Below are positions 45,359 to 55,512 of a stretch of DNA of 64,000 bases, one piece after another. Source of the stretch: Psychroflexus sediminis (GTDB lineage Bacteria; Bacteroidota; Bacteroidia; Flavobacteriales; Flavobacteriaceae); the NCBI RefSeq assembly GCF_900099815.1, contig NZ_FNCW01000001.1, positions 67,933-131,932 of the forward strand. Reading direction: 5' to 3'. Below the pieces are notes generated by a model, which saw nothing but the letters and a program-made list of their open reading frames with translations, was not told where the DNA came from and ran no database searches. Each line of letters begins with the position of its first letter. The first letter of the stretch is position 1. A program made the translations under genes and the position numbers.

Positions 45359-46270
45359 TTACTTATAAAACTTCGTTTCAATACGTTTACAGTAGGGATT
45401 GGTTTTCTGAGCATAAGCGAAGCCCATGTTCCACCAGTTTTTCATTTGTTCAGGGTTGAAGATCAACGAGTTTTTGGTAAGCATTTCTGGCGGGTGGTAA
45501 AAGTTGAGATTCACGTGTTCATGTTTGCTTCTCAATTTTCCCAGGGTAAGATCATTCCTGATGATTTGGTCCAGAAGAAAGTCGAAGACTCTGGTGGTGA
45601 GCTCCAGGGCATTTCTGACCGGTTTTTTCTGGTATTGCTTCTCGGTTTTTAGAACGATGACATCTATTTCTGAAGCGCCCCGGTTGATGGCTTCAGAGAT
45701 GGGAACAATATTCCCCAGACCGCCATCGCCATAATCGAATCCATCTTTCCGCATCAGACTCATAAAGGGAATCATGTTCGCGGAAGCCCAGATCCAGTCA
45801 CAGAATTCTTCTCTGCTAAAGTCTTTTAAGGATTTGTATTCCACATGCCCCAGGCTTATGTTGGACACCGTGACCACCACCTCTTCAGCCTGCCACTTCA
45901 TTTGTTCAAAAAACTCAGGCGTAAGTGTGTCCAGAATCAATTGTCTTAAGGCTTTGCTTTCTCCAAAGGTTCTCGAGCCTTTTAGAAATCCCAGAAGAAT
46001 ATTGAAATGATTCATCCTGATTTCAAATTCCTCATTTTTCTTCCTGATGATAAAGGGATTTCGGCTAAAGATTGACTTTTGGGAAACAGACGTATAGACT
46101 TGTTTAAGCTTTGAAATTTCACCGATAGACAATAAGGGAACGAGTAAGCTGCCGGTGGATGTCCCTAAAAATAAATCGTACTTATTTTGACATTCCGCAA
46201 TGAGGTATTCTGCGATGCCGCCTGCAAACGCCCCTTTGCTTCCACCTCCGGAAATCACTAAAGCCCTCAT
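45359..46270 (-). CDS. Patatin-like phospholipase
   Basis: 303 residues. The oxyanion region ISGGGSKGAFAGG, the nucleophile elbow GTSTG and the catalytic-dyad Asp in DYGDGGLGN are all present, so a Ser-Asp dyad lipid acyl hydrolase is expected. No signal peptide; probably cytoplasmic. Confidence 0.93.
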   Translation of the reverse strand: MRALVISGGGSKGAFAGGIAEYLIAECQNKYDLFLGTSTGSLLVPLLSIGEISKLKQVYTSVSQKSIFSRNPFIIRKKNEEFEIRMNHFNILLGFLKGSRTFGESKALRQLILDTLTPEFFEQMKWQAEEVVVTVSNISLGHVEYKSLKDFSREEFCDWIWASANMIPFMSLMRKDGFDYGDGGLGNIVPISEAINRGASEIDVIVLKTEKQYQKKPVRNALELTTRVFDFLLDQIIRNDLTLGKLRSKHEHVNLNFYHPPEMLTKNSLIFNPEQMKNWWNMGFAYAQKTNPYCKRIETKFYK

Positions 46271-46311
46271 GTTTTATTTTGAATTAAACTACGATAAATT
46301 GGTGTAATAAA

Positions 46312-46350
46312 AAAGAGCCTGTTTCAGCTAATGAAACAGGCTCTTTTTTC
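46312..46350 (-). terminator. Terminator between the patatin and M14 peptidase genes
   Basis: A 12-bp perfect stem (AGAGCCTGTTTC / GAAACAGGCTCT) with a 7-base loop, flanked by A-run and T-run. It ends transcription of the M14 peptidase gene on the minus strand. Confidence 0.88.
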
Positions 46351-46364
46351 AAAATTTAGAAAAA

Positions 46365-48872
46365 TTACATTTGGTCACTAAAGAAAATAGAGTTGAGGAA
46401 CAATTTGAAGGTTCCCAGCCAGAAGGCTCTAAAGTTGGTATTATCTGTGAAAATGATAACATCACCTCTTCCGTAACTGCTATGCTTGAAAGGAACAGTC
46501 CCTTTTAAAAGTTCCAGGTTTTCTTCGTTGATGTAGCCACTTAGCAATGGCGAACTGGTGTATTGAATAGGATTGTTGAAGCTCAGCTCATCTGCTTTTA
46601 TCATGAGGTTTGAATTTCTGAACACAGCTAATTCGTCATCAGTATAGCCGTAAGCTACAGGATGCGACCGGTCTATTTTTGTATTGAAAATGGCCCCGCC
46701 TATTTCTTTGGCTCCGTAAAATTCACTTCGCTCAATATGGCTTATGTTTTCTGCAACTACAGAATCATTCTTGGTTTCAAAATCGATCATTTTTTCTGCT
46801 TTCAGCCAGTTGGCCGTCCCTTTATAAGCTATGATAGTTCCTCCACCTCTTACCCAGTCTTTCAGTTTCGTTTTACCTGAACTGCTTAAACTGTTTGAAC
46901 TGGAGCTTGGGATAATCAGATGCGTGTACTTATCCAGGCTAGTTCTGTTGAACTCCCTGGTGTCCAGTTTTGTCACAGGAATTTCAAACCTGTAATCCAG
47001 CATATGCCACATTTCTCCGGCGTCGTAAGATCTTACTCCTTCGCCAACCAGCATAGCGATATTGGGCATCTTTAAGTCATCCATATTGGGACTTCCCAGA
47101 TTGATACCCTTGGTAAGTCCTGTTTTTAAAGCTGAAATATGCACGTGGTTTTCTTTTTGAAGTGAATTCAGCAGGTCATAAATTTCATCAGCATTTTTCT
47201 CCTGATTTTGAACAGGAATTAAAATAGTGCCGTAATCAAATTCTTCAGTTTCGGAACGAAAAGGCTTTTGAGCCACTTTTGTTCTTATATCGGCATCCAT
47301 AAGTTTATATAAAACTTCAGGAGAATTGAAGTCACTCCATCTCAAGGCATAAGCGTATTCTGATCTGGAGATGTCCTGAGGAGTTTTAAGCTCTGTAGTC
47401 ATTATTTTTTCTCCTCTACCGATAGATTTTACTTCTGTGAAATCTACATCAAAGGCATGTCTGAAACTCCAGGCTGAGACGTCATAAAAAATACTGTCTT
47501 CGAAGGTGGTGCGTTCTTCAAACATCGCCTCAACAAGCCTTTGCTGCAATTGATTTTTTGGTATGATATACGAAGAATTGACACTGAAGTCTTTTCCGTC
47601 GATGCTGGCATCACTTTCGAGTTTGTAGAGTTCAACCTGATGTCTACTTAGAACTTCAGCTAATTTTTGAGCAAGTACAGGATCTCCTTTTCTGCCAAAA
47701 ACATAAGCGCCCTTATCAGCATTTTTCTTGGCGTTTCTGTAAAACTGATGCTGTAATTTTAAAATCTTCTCCTTCAATTCCAGCGAAGCTTTTAAGGTGG
47801 ATAGAGCTGTGGTGAACTGATTTCTCACCGTAAACGGGAAAGTCAACAGGCCGTTGTTGGTAAGCTGACTAGAGCCTCTGGAGCTAGCCTGCTCAAAAAG
47901 AATTCCAATAGATCCGTTGATGTCCGGGAATGTTGACCCTTTTCCGTAATAAAAATCATCAAAGCTTTCCTGAGAATAATAAAGGGAACCGATACTGTCC
48001 AAAGCAGCGGCGTGGTAATTTCCGATTTGTTCGGTTAAGTCCTGATTGAGCTGTGGGGTTAAGGGGTTGGTACGTGAAGGAATACCTGGTTGAAAAAAGA
48101 AGGTGGAATTAGATCCCATTTCGTGATGATCGGTGAGGACATTCGGTCTCCAGTCGTAAAACGTTTCAATCCTGGCCTGACTTTCCAAAAGCTGCACAGG
48201 AAGCCAGTCCCTGTTCATATCAAACCAGTAGTGGTTTGTTCTTCCCCCTGGCCAAACTTCAGAAAATTCACGATCCTGTGGATCGGGATTCAAATGTGTG
48301 CTTCTATTGGTATTGGTCCAGTAAGCGAAACGCTGCAGGCCATCCGGATTGAAACTCGGGTCGAGCAGGATCACTGTGTTTTTTAGAAGGTTTTCTATAG
48401 CAGGGCCTTCAGCAGCAGCCAGGTAATAGGCTAAAACCAAAGCTGCATTTGATCCGCTGGGCTCATTGCCATGAATGGAAAACCCCTGGTTAACGACTAC
48501 CGGCATAGACGCCAGATCTGATTCTGAGACTTCTCCTGAAACGATCTGGAGGTGTTTCTTTTTGATTTCTGAAAGATTGTCATGATTTTCCGGTGAGGTT
48601 ACGGTAAGTAAAATCAAAGGTCTTTTTTCGTAGGTAAAGCCCCTGTTTTCGAGACTAATTCTATCAGACGACTCGGCGACAGCAGTCATATATTGAACCA
48701 GCTTGTCGTGGCTAACGTGCCATTCTCCCGGCACAAAACCTAAAATTTCACTGGGTTTGGGAATGTCCTGGTTGTAAGACACATCTGTAGGCAGATAATA
48801 ATCCAAATTTGCATTTTGAGCTTGAGAGAAAATGCAAACAAAAAAAGTAATGACGAAAAGAAATGACTTCAT
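46365..48872 (-). CDS. M14 family zinc carboxypeptidase, secreted
   Basis: 835 residues with a signal peptide ending FSQAQ. The peptidase domain (about 40-380) shows the zinc motif SIHGNEPSGSNA (His, Glu) and the region LTDHHEMGSNSTFFFQPG (in parts), with GSIGILFEQASSRG near the catalytic Glu. The C-terminal ~450 residues include a glutamine-amidotransferase-like fold (VGEGVRSYDAGEMWHMLDYR, GGGTIIAYKG). This domain pair is common in Bacteroidota M14 proteins. Confidence 0.92.
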   Translation of the reverse strand: MKSFLFVITFFVCIFSQAQNANLDYYLPTDVSYNQDIPKPSEILGFVPGEWHVSHDKLVQYMTAVAESSDRISLENRGFTYEKRPLILLTVTSPENHDNLSEIKKKHLQIVSGEVSESDLASMPVVVNQGFSIHGNEPSGSNAALVLAYYLAAAEGPAIENLLKNTVILLDPSFNPDGLQRFAYWTNTNRSTHLNPDPQDREFSEVWPGGRTNHYWFDMNRDWLPVQLLESQARIETFYDWRPNVLTDHHEMGSNSTFFFQPGIPSRTNPLTPQLNQDLTEQIGNYHAAALDSIGSLYYSQESFDDFYYGKGSTFPDINGSIGILFEQASSRGSSQLTNNGLLTFPFTVRNQFTTALSTLKASLELKEKILKLQHQFYRNAKKNADKGAYVFGRKGDPVLAQKLAEVLSRHQVELYKLESDASIDGKDFSVNSSYIIPKNQLQQRLVEAMFEERTTFEDSIFYDVSAWSFRHAFDVDFTEVKSIGRGEKIMTTELKTPQDISRSEYAYALRWSDFNSPEVLYKLMDADIRTKVAQKPFRSETEEFDYGTILIPVQNQEKNADEIYDLLNSLQKENHVHISALKTGLTKGINLGSPNMDDLKMPNIAMLVGEGVRSYDAGEMWHMLDYRFEIPVTKLDTREFNRTSLDKYTHLIIPSSSSNSLSSSGKTKLKDWVRGGGTIIAYKGTANWLKAEKMIDFETKNDSVVAENISHIERSEFYGAKEIGGAIFNTKIDRSHPVAYGYTDDELAVFRNSNLMIKADELSFNNPIQYTSSPLLSGYINEENLELLKGTVPFKHSSYGRGDVIIFTDNTNFRAFWLGTFKLFLNSIFFSDQM

Positions 48873-49028
48873 AGAGTTTTGTTTTTTGATAAATACTAGG
48901 TTTAGGACACAAAATACAATAGAAAGTTGAATCTGATTATTGAAATTGATAAATTAATCCAATTGCTGAATTAGCGAAAAGAAATTACTCTGGTTTTAGT
49001 TTGATTCTAATCTTATTTATAAAAAATA

Positions 49029-49070
49029 AACTCCCTGACGAATCTTCATCAGAGAGTTAAGTTTCATCAA
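49029..49070 (-). terminator. Probable terminator of the adhesin/small-protein unit
   Basis: The stem AACTCCCTGA / TCAGAGAGTT (49029-49038 with 49049-49058) has one mismatch; on the minus strand it is followed by TTTATTTTTTA. Confidence 0.6.
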
Positions 49071-49083
49071 AAAGAGATGCTAT

Positions 49084-49284
49084 TTACTTTAGTTTTTTAA
49101 TCCCTAAAACCACTCCAATAGCAATTGCCAGAGGAATTAAGAAATTAATTGGTGCTGCAGTATCATTCACTGAGTCCTCAAATCCGATGATAGTATCAAA
49201 ATCGTCAGAACCAGTTTGCGCTTCAGCGTTTAAAGCCGCAAGCATCAAAACTATTAGGAGCGTATATTTTATAAAATTTTTCAT
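49084..49284 (-). CDS. Small secreted protein with C-terminal membrane anchor and basic tail
   Basis: 66 residues. A signal peptide ending NAEAQ, a 22-residue acidic linker (SDDFDTIIGFEDSVND), then AAPIN directly before a hydrophobic segment and the basic end GIKKLK. The layout of signal, short acidic linker, proline motif, membrane segment and basic tail resembles exosortase/PID-CTERM-type tails in Bacteroidota. It lies 16 bases downstream of the large T9SS adhesin gene. Confidence 0.75.
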   Translation of the reverse strand: MKNFIKYTLLIVLMLAALNAEAQTGSDDFDTIIGFEDSVNDTAAPINFLIPLAIAIGVVLGIKKLK

Positions 49285-49300
49285 CTATTCTGTTTTTTAG

Positions 49301-51913
49301 TTATTGCTTAATTACTTTCTCAGTGAGTTTACCTTGGTTCGTTTGAATTTCAACCAAATAAACTCCAGAATTCAAATCAGACACGCCAACTGAAGCTGAT
49401 GTTACAGATTTTACTTCCTGTCCAAGCATATTGTAAAGCTTCACTACTTTCACTTCTACTGAAGAAGGCACTTCAATATTTAATTGATTTACCACTGGAT
49501 TTGGATATATTCTTAAATTCGCCTCATTAAAGTTCTGATTGCTTAGGGATTCTTCTTCAAAGCTGAGATTAAACCGATTTTGATCTACACTTTCTGAAAT
49601 ATTTTCATCGACTGTAAAATCATAAGTAGAAGCATCAGAAAGTTCAGTTTTCGTGCTGAGATAAGCATCATTTAAGAATACTTTCAGACTTTCTGGTTTG
49701 TTCTCCATAGCAAATGTTAAACTGTAGTTACTCTCTTTGTAATTGGCAATGACCAAATTAACCTCATGTCCATTTGACGGCAACCCCTGCTTATCTATAG
49801 ATCTAAAACCATTATTAAATATTGCGTAGTTTTCACCAGGATTAGCAAGCTTACCAGCATCTTCGTCACTGCCTAAAGTGGTGTAGTCATCACTAAAGCG
49901 CAATCCAATGGCATCACTTTCCATCTTACCGTTTTGAAGCTCTGCTATTTTATATAAACGCGAATTGATATAAAAATTGGAGTAAGTATTAAAAACACTC
50001 ACCTGTGGCTCTCCCGTGGCTTTGTGAGTTTCATTAAAGGTGATGCTGCCATTTCCTGCACTGGTATTTCGAACAAAAAAGGCCTGACCTGGCGCTATAA
50101 ATTCACTAGCATCAGAACTACTTGGATCTGGTGCAATAGGATCTTGACTGAGATCTAATGTTACATAACCACCATTAGGATCCTGATTCACATCCCACAC
50201 ATAAATAAAGTCTGTAAGATTAGTTTTAGTAACCAAACTAAAATCAACTACCGCCTGGTAAGGATTACCTACAAAACTATAGTTTCCACCTGTACTGGAT
50301 AGAGTTGGAGAAAAGCTTCCTCTTTGCATTGCTCCGGTAGCTCTAATTGTTGTAGCAGATGATGCGTTATTATCATTCAAATCAATAGTACGGTCTCCTC
50401 GAATATATAAACGGTAAGGCGTTCCAGCTGAAATAACTTCTGAAGTCGTTGATGTTACTTCCTGCCAGCCAGCTCTGTTGGATTGGTCTACTAAGCTGTT
50501 ATCAAAAGTAAATAAAGATGGATTATTTGTTTCAGTTTCATCAAAGCCATTTGTACTACCTCCAGTTCCGGTTATATGCGTGTTTTCTTGCCAGGCATTG
50601 GCAATACTTTGTCCGCCTGTAGCTGAACTTATAAGTCGAAAGGCGCGGTTATTTGTCATATAGCGCTCAATAGTGATATTGCCTGTACCAGTTATTGTTC
50701 CTGAAGAACTCCCATACTGAGCAGTATTTGCAGCTGTGCTTTTAAAAGTAATGTTACCATTATTTTCAATTGTACCATTATTGGTTATAACATCATTTAT
50801 AGTTAATGTAACACCACTATCAATTATCAATGTTCCTGAAACAGTAAGATTATCGATTATTTGGTCAGCACTAAATCTTAGTTCTCCTCCGCTATTTATC
50901 TCAACAGTAGTAGTTGATTGTAATGTATTGTTAGCATTAGCATTAAAACGACCACCGCTATTAATTATAATACTAGAGGTTGCCATCTGAGAGCCTGATG
51001 ATAAAACACCTTCGTTAACTGTAGTATTGCCTGTATAATCTTGTGAACCATAAAGACTTAAAGAGCCAGTTCCGCTTTTGATTAAATTTCCAGATCCAGA
51101 AATAGAATTTTGGAAGCGAGGATTTGTATATCCACCACCAATAGTAAGCGTTCCAGAACCTAAATTTATAAATCCCCCATTTCCTATGCTCGTTTCGGAA
51201 ACTGATCGTACTGTAGTATTTTGTCCGTTTAAATCGAAAGTTGCGTTGTTAGAAATAGTTACATTGGTGTCGTCTGATAAATCTCCACCAGTAAGTAATC
51301 TAAAAGTTCCTCCTTCAATAGCTGTTCCACCAGTATAAGTCATAGCTGCTCCAATTTCTATAGTGGAATTTTGCTTTAAAGCAATACCACCAGTTCCTGA
51401 AACAACTCCACTTAAGTTTAGAATATTTCCATTATCACCATAAACATCAATGAAATTACCGTTTGTCAAAACATTACCTGTGAAGGATAGATTACCAGAT
51501 ACAGGGTTTAGTTCAGTTACTCCATCAAAGATTGCTATACTATTATTAAAAGTGTGACTGCCATTGCTTTGATTTTCAATTTTTGAGGGACCTCCGCTTT
51601 GGTGTCTTAATTCAAGAGTGTTTCCTTCAAATATTCTATCGGTTGATGCTCCAGATTGTAATATTAATTCTTTAGCTCTGAAGGATCTCCCGTTCAGAGT
51701 CATGGTAGTGTTATTGTTGTGTCCTATCCTTATTAAGTTAGCAATTGTATTGTCGTTATCAGGATTTGGTTGTTCATTACTGAATTCGTAAAACCAAGGA
51801 AGTAGTCCATCATCCCAATTTCCAGTATTTACCTCAGCTCTTGAGAAGACTTGTTGCTGCCCATAGCTAAAGACGCTTAGGATCAAACTAAAAAAAAGTA
51901 AAAATTGTTTCAT
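49301..51913 (-). CDS. Large secreted T9SS type A protein with autotransporter-associated beta repeats
   Basis: 870 residues. Signal peptide ending SYGQ; a long Thr/Asn/Gly-rich beta-helical region (about 90-400) with repeats of the kind GSGNLIKSGTGSLSLYGSQDY and NTTVNEGVLSSGS; a middle beta domain; and a C-terminal type A sorting domain (LRIYPNPVVNQLNIEV, LYNMLGQEVKSV, LNSGVYLVEIQT). It is predicted to be exported by the type IX system and attached to the cell surface or released. Probable adhesin; ligand unknown. Confidence 0.92.
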   Translation of the reverse strand: MKQFLLFFSLILSVFSYGQQQVFSRAEVNTGNWDDGLLPWFYEFSNEQPNPDNDNTIANLIRIGHNNNTTMTLNGRSFRAKELILQSGASTDRIFEGNTLELRHQSGGPSKIENQSNGSHTFNNSIAIFDGVTELNPVSGNLSFTGNVLTNGNFIDVYGDNGNILNLSGVVSGTGGIALKQNSTIEIGAAMTYTGGTAIEGGTFRLLTGGDLSDDTNVTISNNATFDLNGQNTTVRSVSETSIGNGGFINLGSGTLTIGGGYTNPRFQNSISGSGNLIKSGTGSLSLYGSQDYTGNTTVNEGVLSSGSQMATSSIIINSGGRFNANANNTLQSTTTVEINSGGELRFSADQIIDNLTVSGTLIIDSGVTLTINDVITNNGTIENNGNITFKSTAANTAQYGSSSGTITGTGNITIERYMTNNRAFRLISSATGGQSIANAWQENTHITGTGGSTNGFDETETNNPSLFTFDNSLVDQSNRAGWQEVTSTTSEVISAGTPYRLYIRGDRTIDLNDNNASSATTIRATGAMQRGSFSPTLSSTGGNYSFVGNPYQAVVDFSLVTKTNLTDFIYVWDVNQDPNGGYVTLDLSQDPIAPDPSSSDASEFIAPGQAFFVRNTSAGNGSITFNETHKATGEPQVSVFNTYSNFYINSRLYKIAELQNGKMESDAIGLRFSDDYTTLGSDEDAGKLANPGENYAIFNNGFRSIDKQGLPSNGHEVNLVIANYKESNYSLTFAMENKPESLKVFLNDAYLSTKTELSDASTYDFTVDENISESVDQNRFNLSFEEESLSNQNFNEANLRIYPNPVVNQLNIEVPSSVEVKVVKLYNMLGQEVKSVTSASVGVSDLNSGVYLVEIQTNQGKLTEKVIKQ

Positions 51914-52265
51914 TTTTATAGATTTAAAATTATGTTAAGTGTAAGTAAACAAAAGCTTAATTAATACCCAAAAAGCTGCGGATTACGCAAACGTTATCGT
52001 TGTTAAAGTTTAACAAAATATTAATAATTATAAGGAAAAGTGAAGTTTTTATAATAATACTATTGTTTTTTTTGAGATAAACGTGTTTTTATGTCTGTTT
52101 TATTTATTATAACGCAATCGTTTTCGCAATCGATTTCTGATATTTAAGTCGTATTAAATGACTTATTACAATTAGGGGTGGAATAATATTTTTAAAAAAT
52201 GCGCATATAAAAATCCCTGATGAGTAAACACCAGGGATTTTAATCCATTTTAAGCAGGTCAGAAA
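51914..52265. other. 352-base regulatory gap with repeated CpG-containing motifs
   Basis: No gene. Contains ACGCAAACGTTATCGTTG at 51985-52002, the 13-base palindrome GTTAAAGTTTAAC at 52002-52014, and a direct repeat CGCAATCG-TTTT-CGCAATCG at 52113-52132. These stand out in an A+T-rich background and look like operator half-sites upstream of the adhesin gene. A terminator for the next gene is at 52210-52241. Confidence 0.5.
52210..52246 (-). terminator. Terminator after the second T9SS cargo gene
   Basis: A 10-bp stem AAAATCCCTG / CAGGGATTTT (52210-52219 with 52232-52241), 12-base loop, followed on the minus strand by TTTATATG. Confidence 0.75.
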
Positions 52266-53999
52266 TTACTTCTTGACAAGCTTTAAATTTTCAACAGATT
52301 CCCGTTCTGTTTTGACACTTATAAAGTAGATGCCACTTTTAAGATTTCCAATGTAGAGACCTTTGTTTTTTTGATAAGAAGTAGTTTCGATAACCTGTTT
52401 TCCCGTGATGTCTAAGATTCGTATGTTTTTGACATTTACATCGCTGATAAAGACATAGTCTGAAGCAGGGTTTGGATAAAGCTTTATATCAGACTTATTC
52501 TGATCTATTACTGAGAGTTGAGTACTGCACGACTCTATGTTCAAAGTTATAGCAGTATCATTTAATGCCATTGTATTATCAGTAGTTGTAACCAAAGCTG
52601 ATGAAACATTTGTGATAAAATCTACTGTTCCGAGGGCGTTTCTAGTATAGTCTATTATGATATTACTACAGGCATTCATTTTTTGTGCATCCACATTAAC
52701 CAGTTCTATATTAGCCAGACCGCCATTTGCTGCATCACCATTTCTATACCCAACAGCAAAATGAATAGGTGTAGTAGCGTCAGAATCAATTATAGCCATA
52801 TCTGGGTAATAAATCAGTGGTAATTGACTTGTCCATAAATTGTAGGGTTCCGGTTGAGTCTCTTGGAAAGGTGCTAAATACTGATAACTTGTACCTACTT
52901 CATTTCCCGTAGCTTTATCAAATTCGTAAATGATGATGTTGGATTGATTATTATCGGTTCCATCGAAATAATCCCTGCGATAACCATAGATAATCAGATT
53001 ATTTGGACTTGAAAGTGATTCTACTAAAGAAAATCCGTAAAAATCTAAATTGTTACTTACTTCGTTTACATACCAGGATTTTGCCGCATTGATAGTGCCA
53101 TTTGCATTATCTACAACAGTCACCCCGAAATGATGCCAGGCTGAAAAATTAGTGAGTAAAAAAACTTCATCACTGGTAGAGTCATAATATCCGTCTACAC
53201 TTACGTCTCTAGAATTACCAAAGATGTAACTGTTATCCCAGACAAAGTTTCCTTCAAAGTCGATTTTATGAATCAGGACTCCAGCTTGAATGTTACCGTT
53301 TAGCTCTCCGGTTGCACTTCCAGTTAAAACAAAACCATCACTGGTTTCTACCGCGCCATTTACAAAATCATAATTTAAATTTCCTGAAACAGATGAACCT
53401 ACTTCCGTCGTCCAGAGTTCATTTAAACTTAAATCTGTACGTAAAGCAAAACCTAAGTTTAAACTACAACTAGGGTCCGCATTTGGACAGTTACCGAAAA
53501 AACCGGTGATTAATAAACCGAGATTAGGATTGGTATCCCCAGTAGCATCAGTATTAGATATAATTACATTAAACCCTGTGGAATTAAAACTCGCATTGAG
53601 GATTTCATAATATTTATCATCTAATATATCTCCGGTTTGAGCTTCAATTTGTGCTGCAAAAACTTTTTTTACACCACTTACATCGATAGAACCTACAACA
53701 AAAATGAGATCGAAATAGTTGACAATGTCAAAAAACCTGGCATTAGCTAAAGTAGTATCGTCATAAGTTTTGGACCATACAACTGTACCGTCATCCTGGA
53801 GGCGTTTAAGGATAGGTATTGGAGCAGCAGCAGATAGCAAATTACTGGCTATTATTACGTCATTTGTTCCGTCATTAACCTGGGCTAAATTGGCATTGGC
53901 AAAATGTCCCTGAGCAAATTCAATATTTTTTTGAAACAGCTGGCTGCTTGCCGTCATTGAAAATAGCAAACACAAAAGGAAGAGTAGTTTTGATTTCAT
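52266..53999 (-). CDS. Secreted T9SS type A sorting-domain protein
   Basis: 577 residues with a signal peptide ending TASSQ. The body is a predicted beta-propeller of long blades (repeated segments such as DGFVLTGSATGELNGN and IVVGSIDVSG-like), and the C-terminal ~75 residues are a type A sorting domain (IKLYPNPASDYVFISD, ILDITGKQVIETT, LKSGIYFISVKTE). Function unknown; probably surface or released. Confidence 0.9.
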   Translation of the reverse strand: MKSKLLFLLCLLFSMTASSQLFQKNIEFAQGHFANANLAQVNDGTNDVIIASNLLSAAAPIPILKRLQDDGTVVWSKTYDDTTLANARFFDIVNYFDLIFVVGSIDVSGVKKVFAAQIEAQTGDILDDKYYEILNASFNSTGFNVIISNTDATGDTNPNLGLLITGFFGNCPNADPSCSLNLGFALRTDLSLNELWTTEVGSSVSGNLNYDFVNGAVETSDGFVLTGSATGELNGNIQAGVLIHKIDFEGNFVWDNSYIFGNSRDVSVDGYYDSTSDEVFLLTNFSAWHHFGVTVVDNANGTINAAKSWYVNEVSNNLDFYGFSLVESLSSPNNLIIYGYRRDYFDGTDNNQSNIIIYEFDKATGNEVGTSYQYLAPFQETQPEPYNLWTSQLPLIYYPDMAIIDSDATTPIHFAVGYRNGDAANGGLANIELVNVDAQKMNACSNIIIDYTRNALGTVDFITNVSSALVTTTDNTMALNDTAITLNIESCSTQLSVIDQNKSDIKLYPNPASDYVFISDVNVKNIRILDITGKQVIETTSYQKNKGLYIGNLKSGIYFISVKTERESVENLKLVKK

Positions 54000-54163
54000 A
54001 ATGCATATTTTAAATGTTAAAATTTAATAAATATAGTTAAAAATTTTAAGTATCAACGAGTTAAGCTTATTTATAAAATCGAGAAATTTGCTTACAAGGG
54101 TTTAAAGCAATAAAAACCATAGCATTTTAGCAAAGGCATCTTATTAGCTGGTTTCGTATAATT

Positions 54164-55402
54164 TTATAAATTTCCCTGTGTAAGATTGTAAATATTATAC
54201 CCGAATAAGATGAGAATGGTGAGAAGAGCGATAAGGGTTGGAATGGGTATATTTCTTACATTCATAGGAATATGAAAGGGCGCTTTTTTCAGATCCTTTC
54301 TGTTTTTGTAGCGATACCTGATCATGGAGAAATTCACCATGCCAAAGACGATAAAAATAAAAATATTGCTGATGCTCGCCACGAGTTTTAAATTACCCAA
54401 TAATCCAAAACCAACAGCAGTAAGCGCAATTGCTATTATGGCATAATTTGGGGCATTGCCTATGCCGGAAATCGTGGTGAATTTCTTTAGCCATTTTATT
54501 TTACTGTCTCTTGCGATATCATAGAGCAGGCGAGAAGTTCCCAGGATATTACTCAGTATGGTTTTGCTTGTAGCAAATAAGGCCACGATTATAAGGCCAG
54601 TAGAACCTATACTGCCCAATTTTGTTTTGATAACTGCGGCTAGAGGACCTTCGGCCTGGGCAAGTCCATTCCAGCTTAACACACTTACGGAAGAAATGGC
54701 AACAAGAACATAAAGAAGCAATACAATCAAGCCGCTAAGAAGGATACCCCTGGGCATGACTTTTTCCGGATTTTTGGTTTCCTCAGCCATTTTTACCAAA
54801 TCTTCAAAGCCTATATAACTAAAGAAAATTAAAGCACTTCCAGCTAAAACACCAGTCCAGCCATTACTGTTTAGTTGAGTGAGATCTACGCTCCCAAATT
54901 CTGGAAGGCAAACTCCTATAATCACAGCTAAACCTGTAATGGTAATAAGGGTAGCAATTGAATTGAAATACGAACTGTGTTTAGCTCCAAAAATATTGAA
55001 TACGGCCATTAACCCAATTATACCTATAACAATTATCCAGGAGGGCAACTCCCATAATCTGGAGAGATAATCAGCAAAACTAATGGATATTGCCGCGGCA
55101 GCAACGACGCCTGTGAAGACCATGAATACAGACATGACTAAAGCAGATTTAGGACCCAAACTCTGTTTTATATATTCAAAACTTCCGCCAGAATCGGGAA
55201 ATCTGCTTACAAATTCAGCATAACTTAAACCGGTGAGAAGTGCTACACAGGCTGCAATTACAAAACTTAACCAAAGCATATTTCCGCCAAGGGCTGCTGC
55301 CTCTCCAATAATAGCATAAATGCCGGCACCTACAATACCGCCTACACCAAACATTAGAATATCCCAAAAGCCAAGCGTTCGTTTAAGTTTTCTTTTTCCC
55401 AT
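54164..55402 (-). CDS. APC family amino acid permease
   Basis: 412 residues, 12 hydrophobic segments. The first-helix signature GFWDILMFGVGGIVGAGIYA with GxG substrate-loop, FPDSGGSFEYIKQSLG, and SYIGFEDLVKMAEETKNPEK (consensus amphipathic region) are typical of APC cationic or general amino acid transporters. Substrate not assignable. Confidence 0.93.
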   Translation of the reverse strand: MGKRKLKRTLGFWDILMFGVGGIVGAGIYAIIGEAAALGGNMLWLSFVIAACVALLTGLSYAEFVSRFPDSGGSFEYIKQSLGPKSALVMSVFMVFTGVVAAAAISISFADYLSRLWELPSWIIVIGIIGLMAVFNIFGAKHSSYFNSIATLITITGLAVIIGVCLPEFGSVDLTQLNSNGWTGVLAGSALIFFSYIGFEDLVKMAEETKNPEKVMPRGILLSGLIVLLLYVLVAISSVSVLSWNGLAQAEGPLAAVIKTKLGSIGSTGLIIVALFATSKTILSNILGTSRLLYDIARDSKIKWLKKFTTISGIGNAPNYAIIAIALTAVGFGLLGNLKLVASISNIFIFIVFGMVNFSMIRYRYKNRKDLKKAPFHIPMNVRNIPIPTLIALLTILILFGYNIYNLTQGNL

Positions 55403-55512
55403 GATTAAATGCTATTTTAAAATGATACCATAAATTATTTCATTTTAAACTTCTGAAATGAATACCAGGAGTTAAATCAAAATATAAGCTCACGAATGTC
55501 TAGGCTATCTTT

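Noticed and set aside
50478-51338. Val/Pro-rich plus-strand frames opposite the T9SS adhesin
   Set aside because: These are complements of Thr/Asn/Gly-rich beta repeats and lack any start or motif support.
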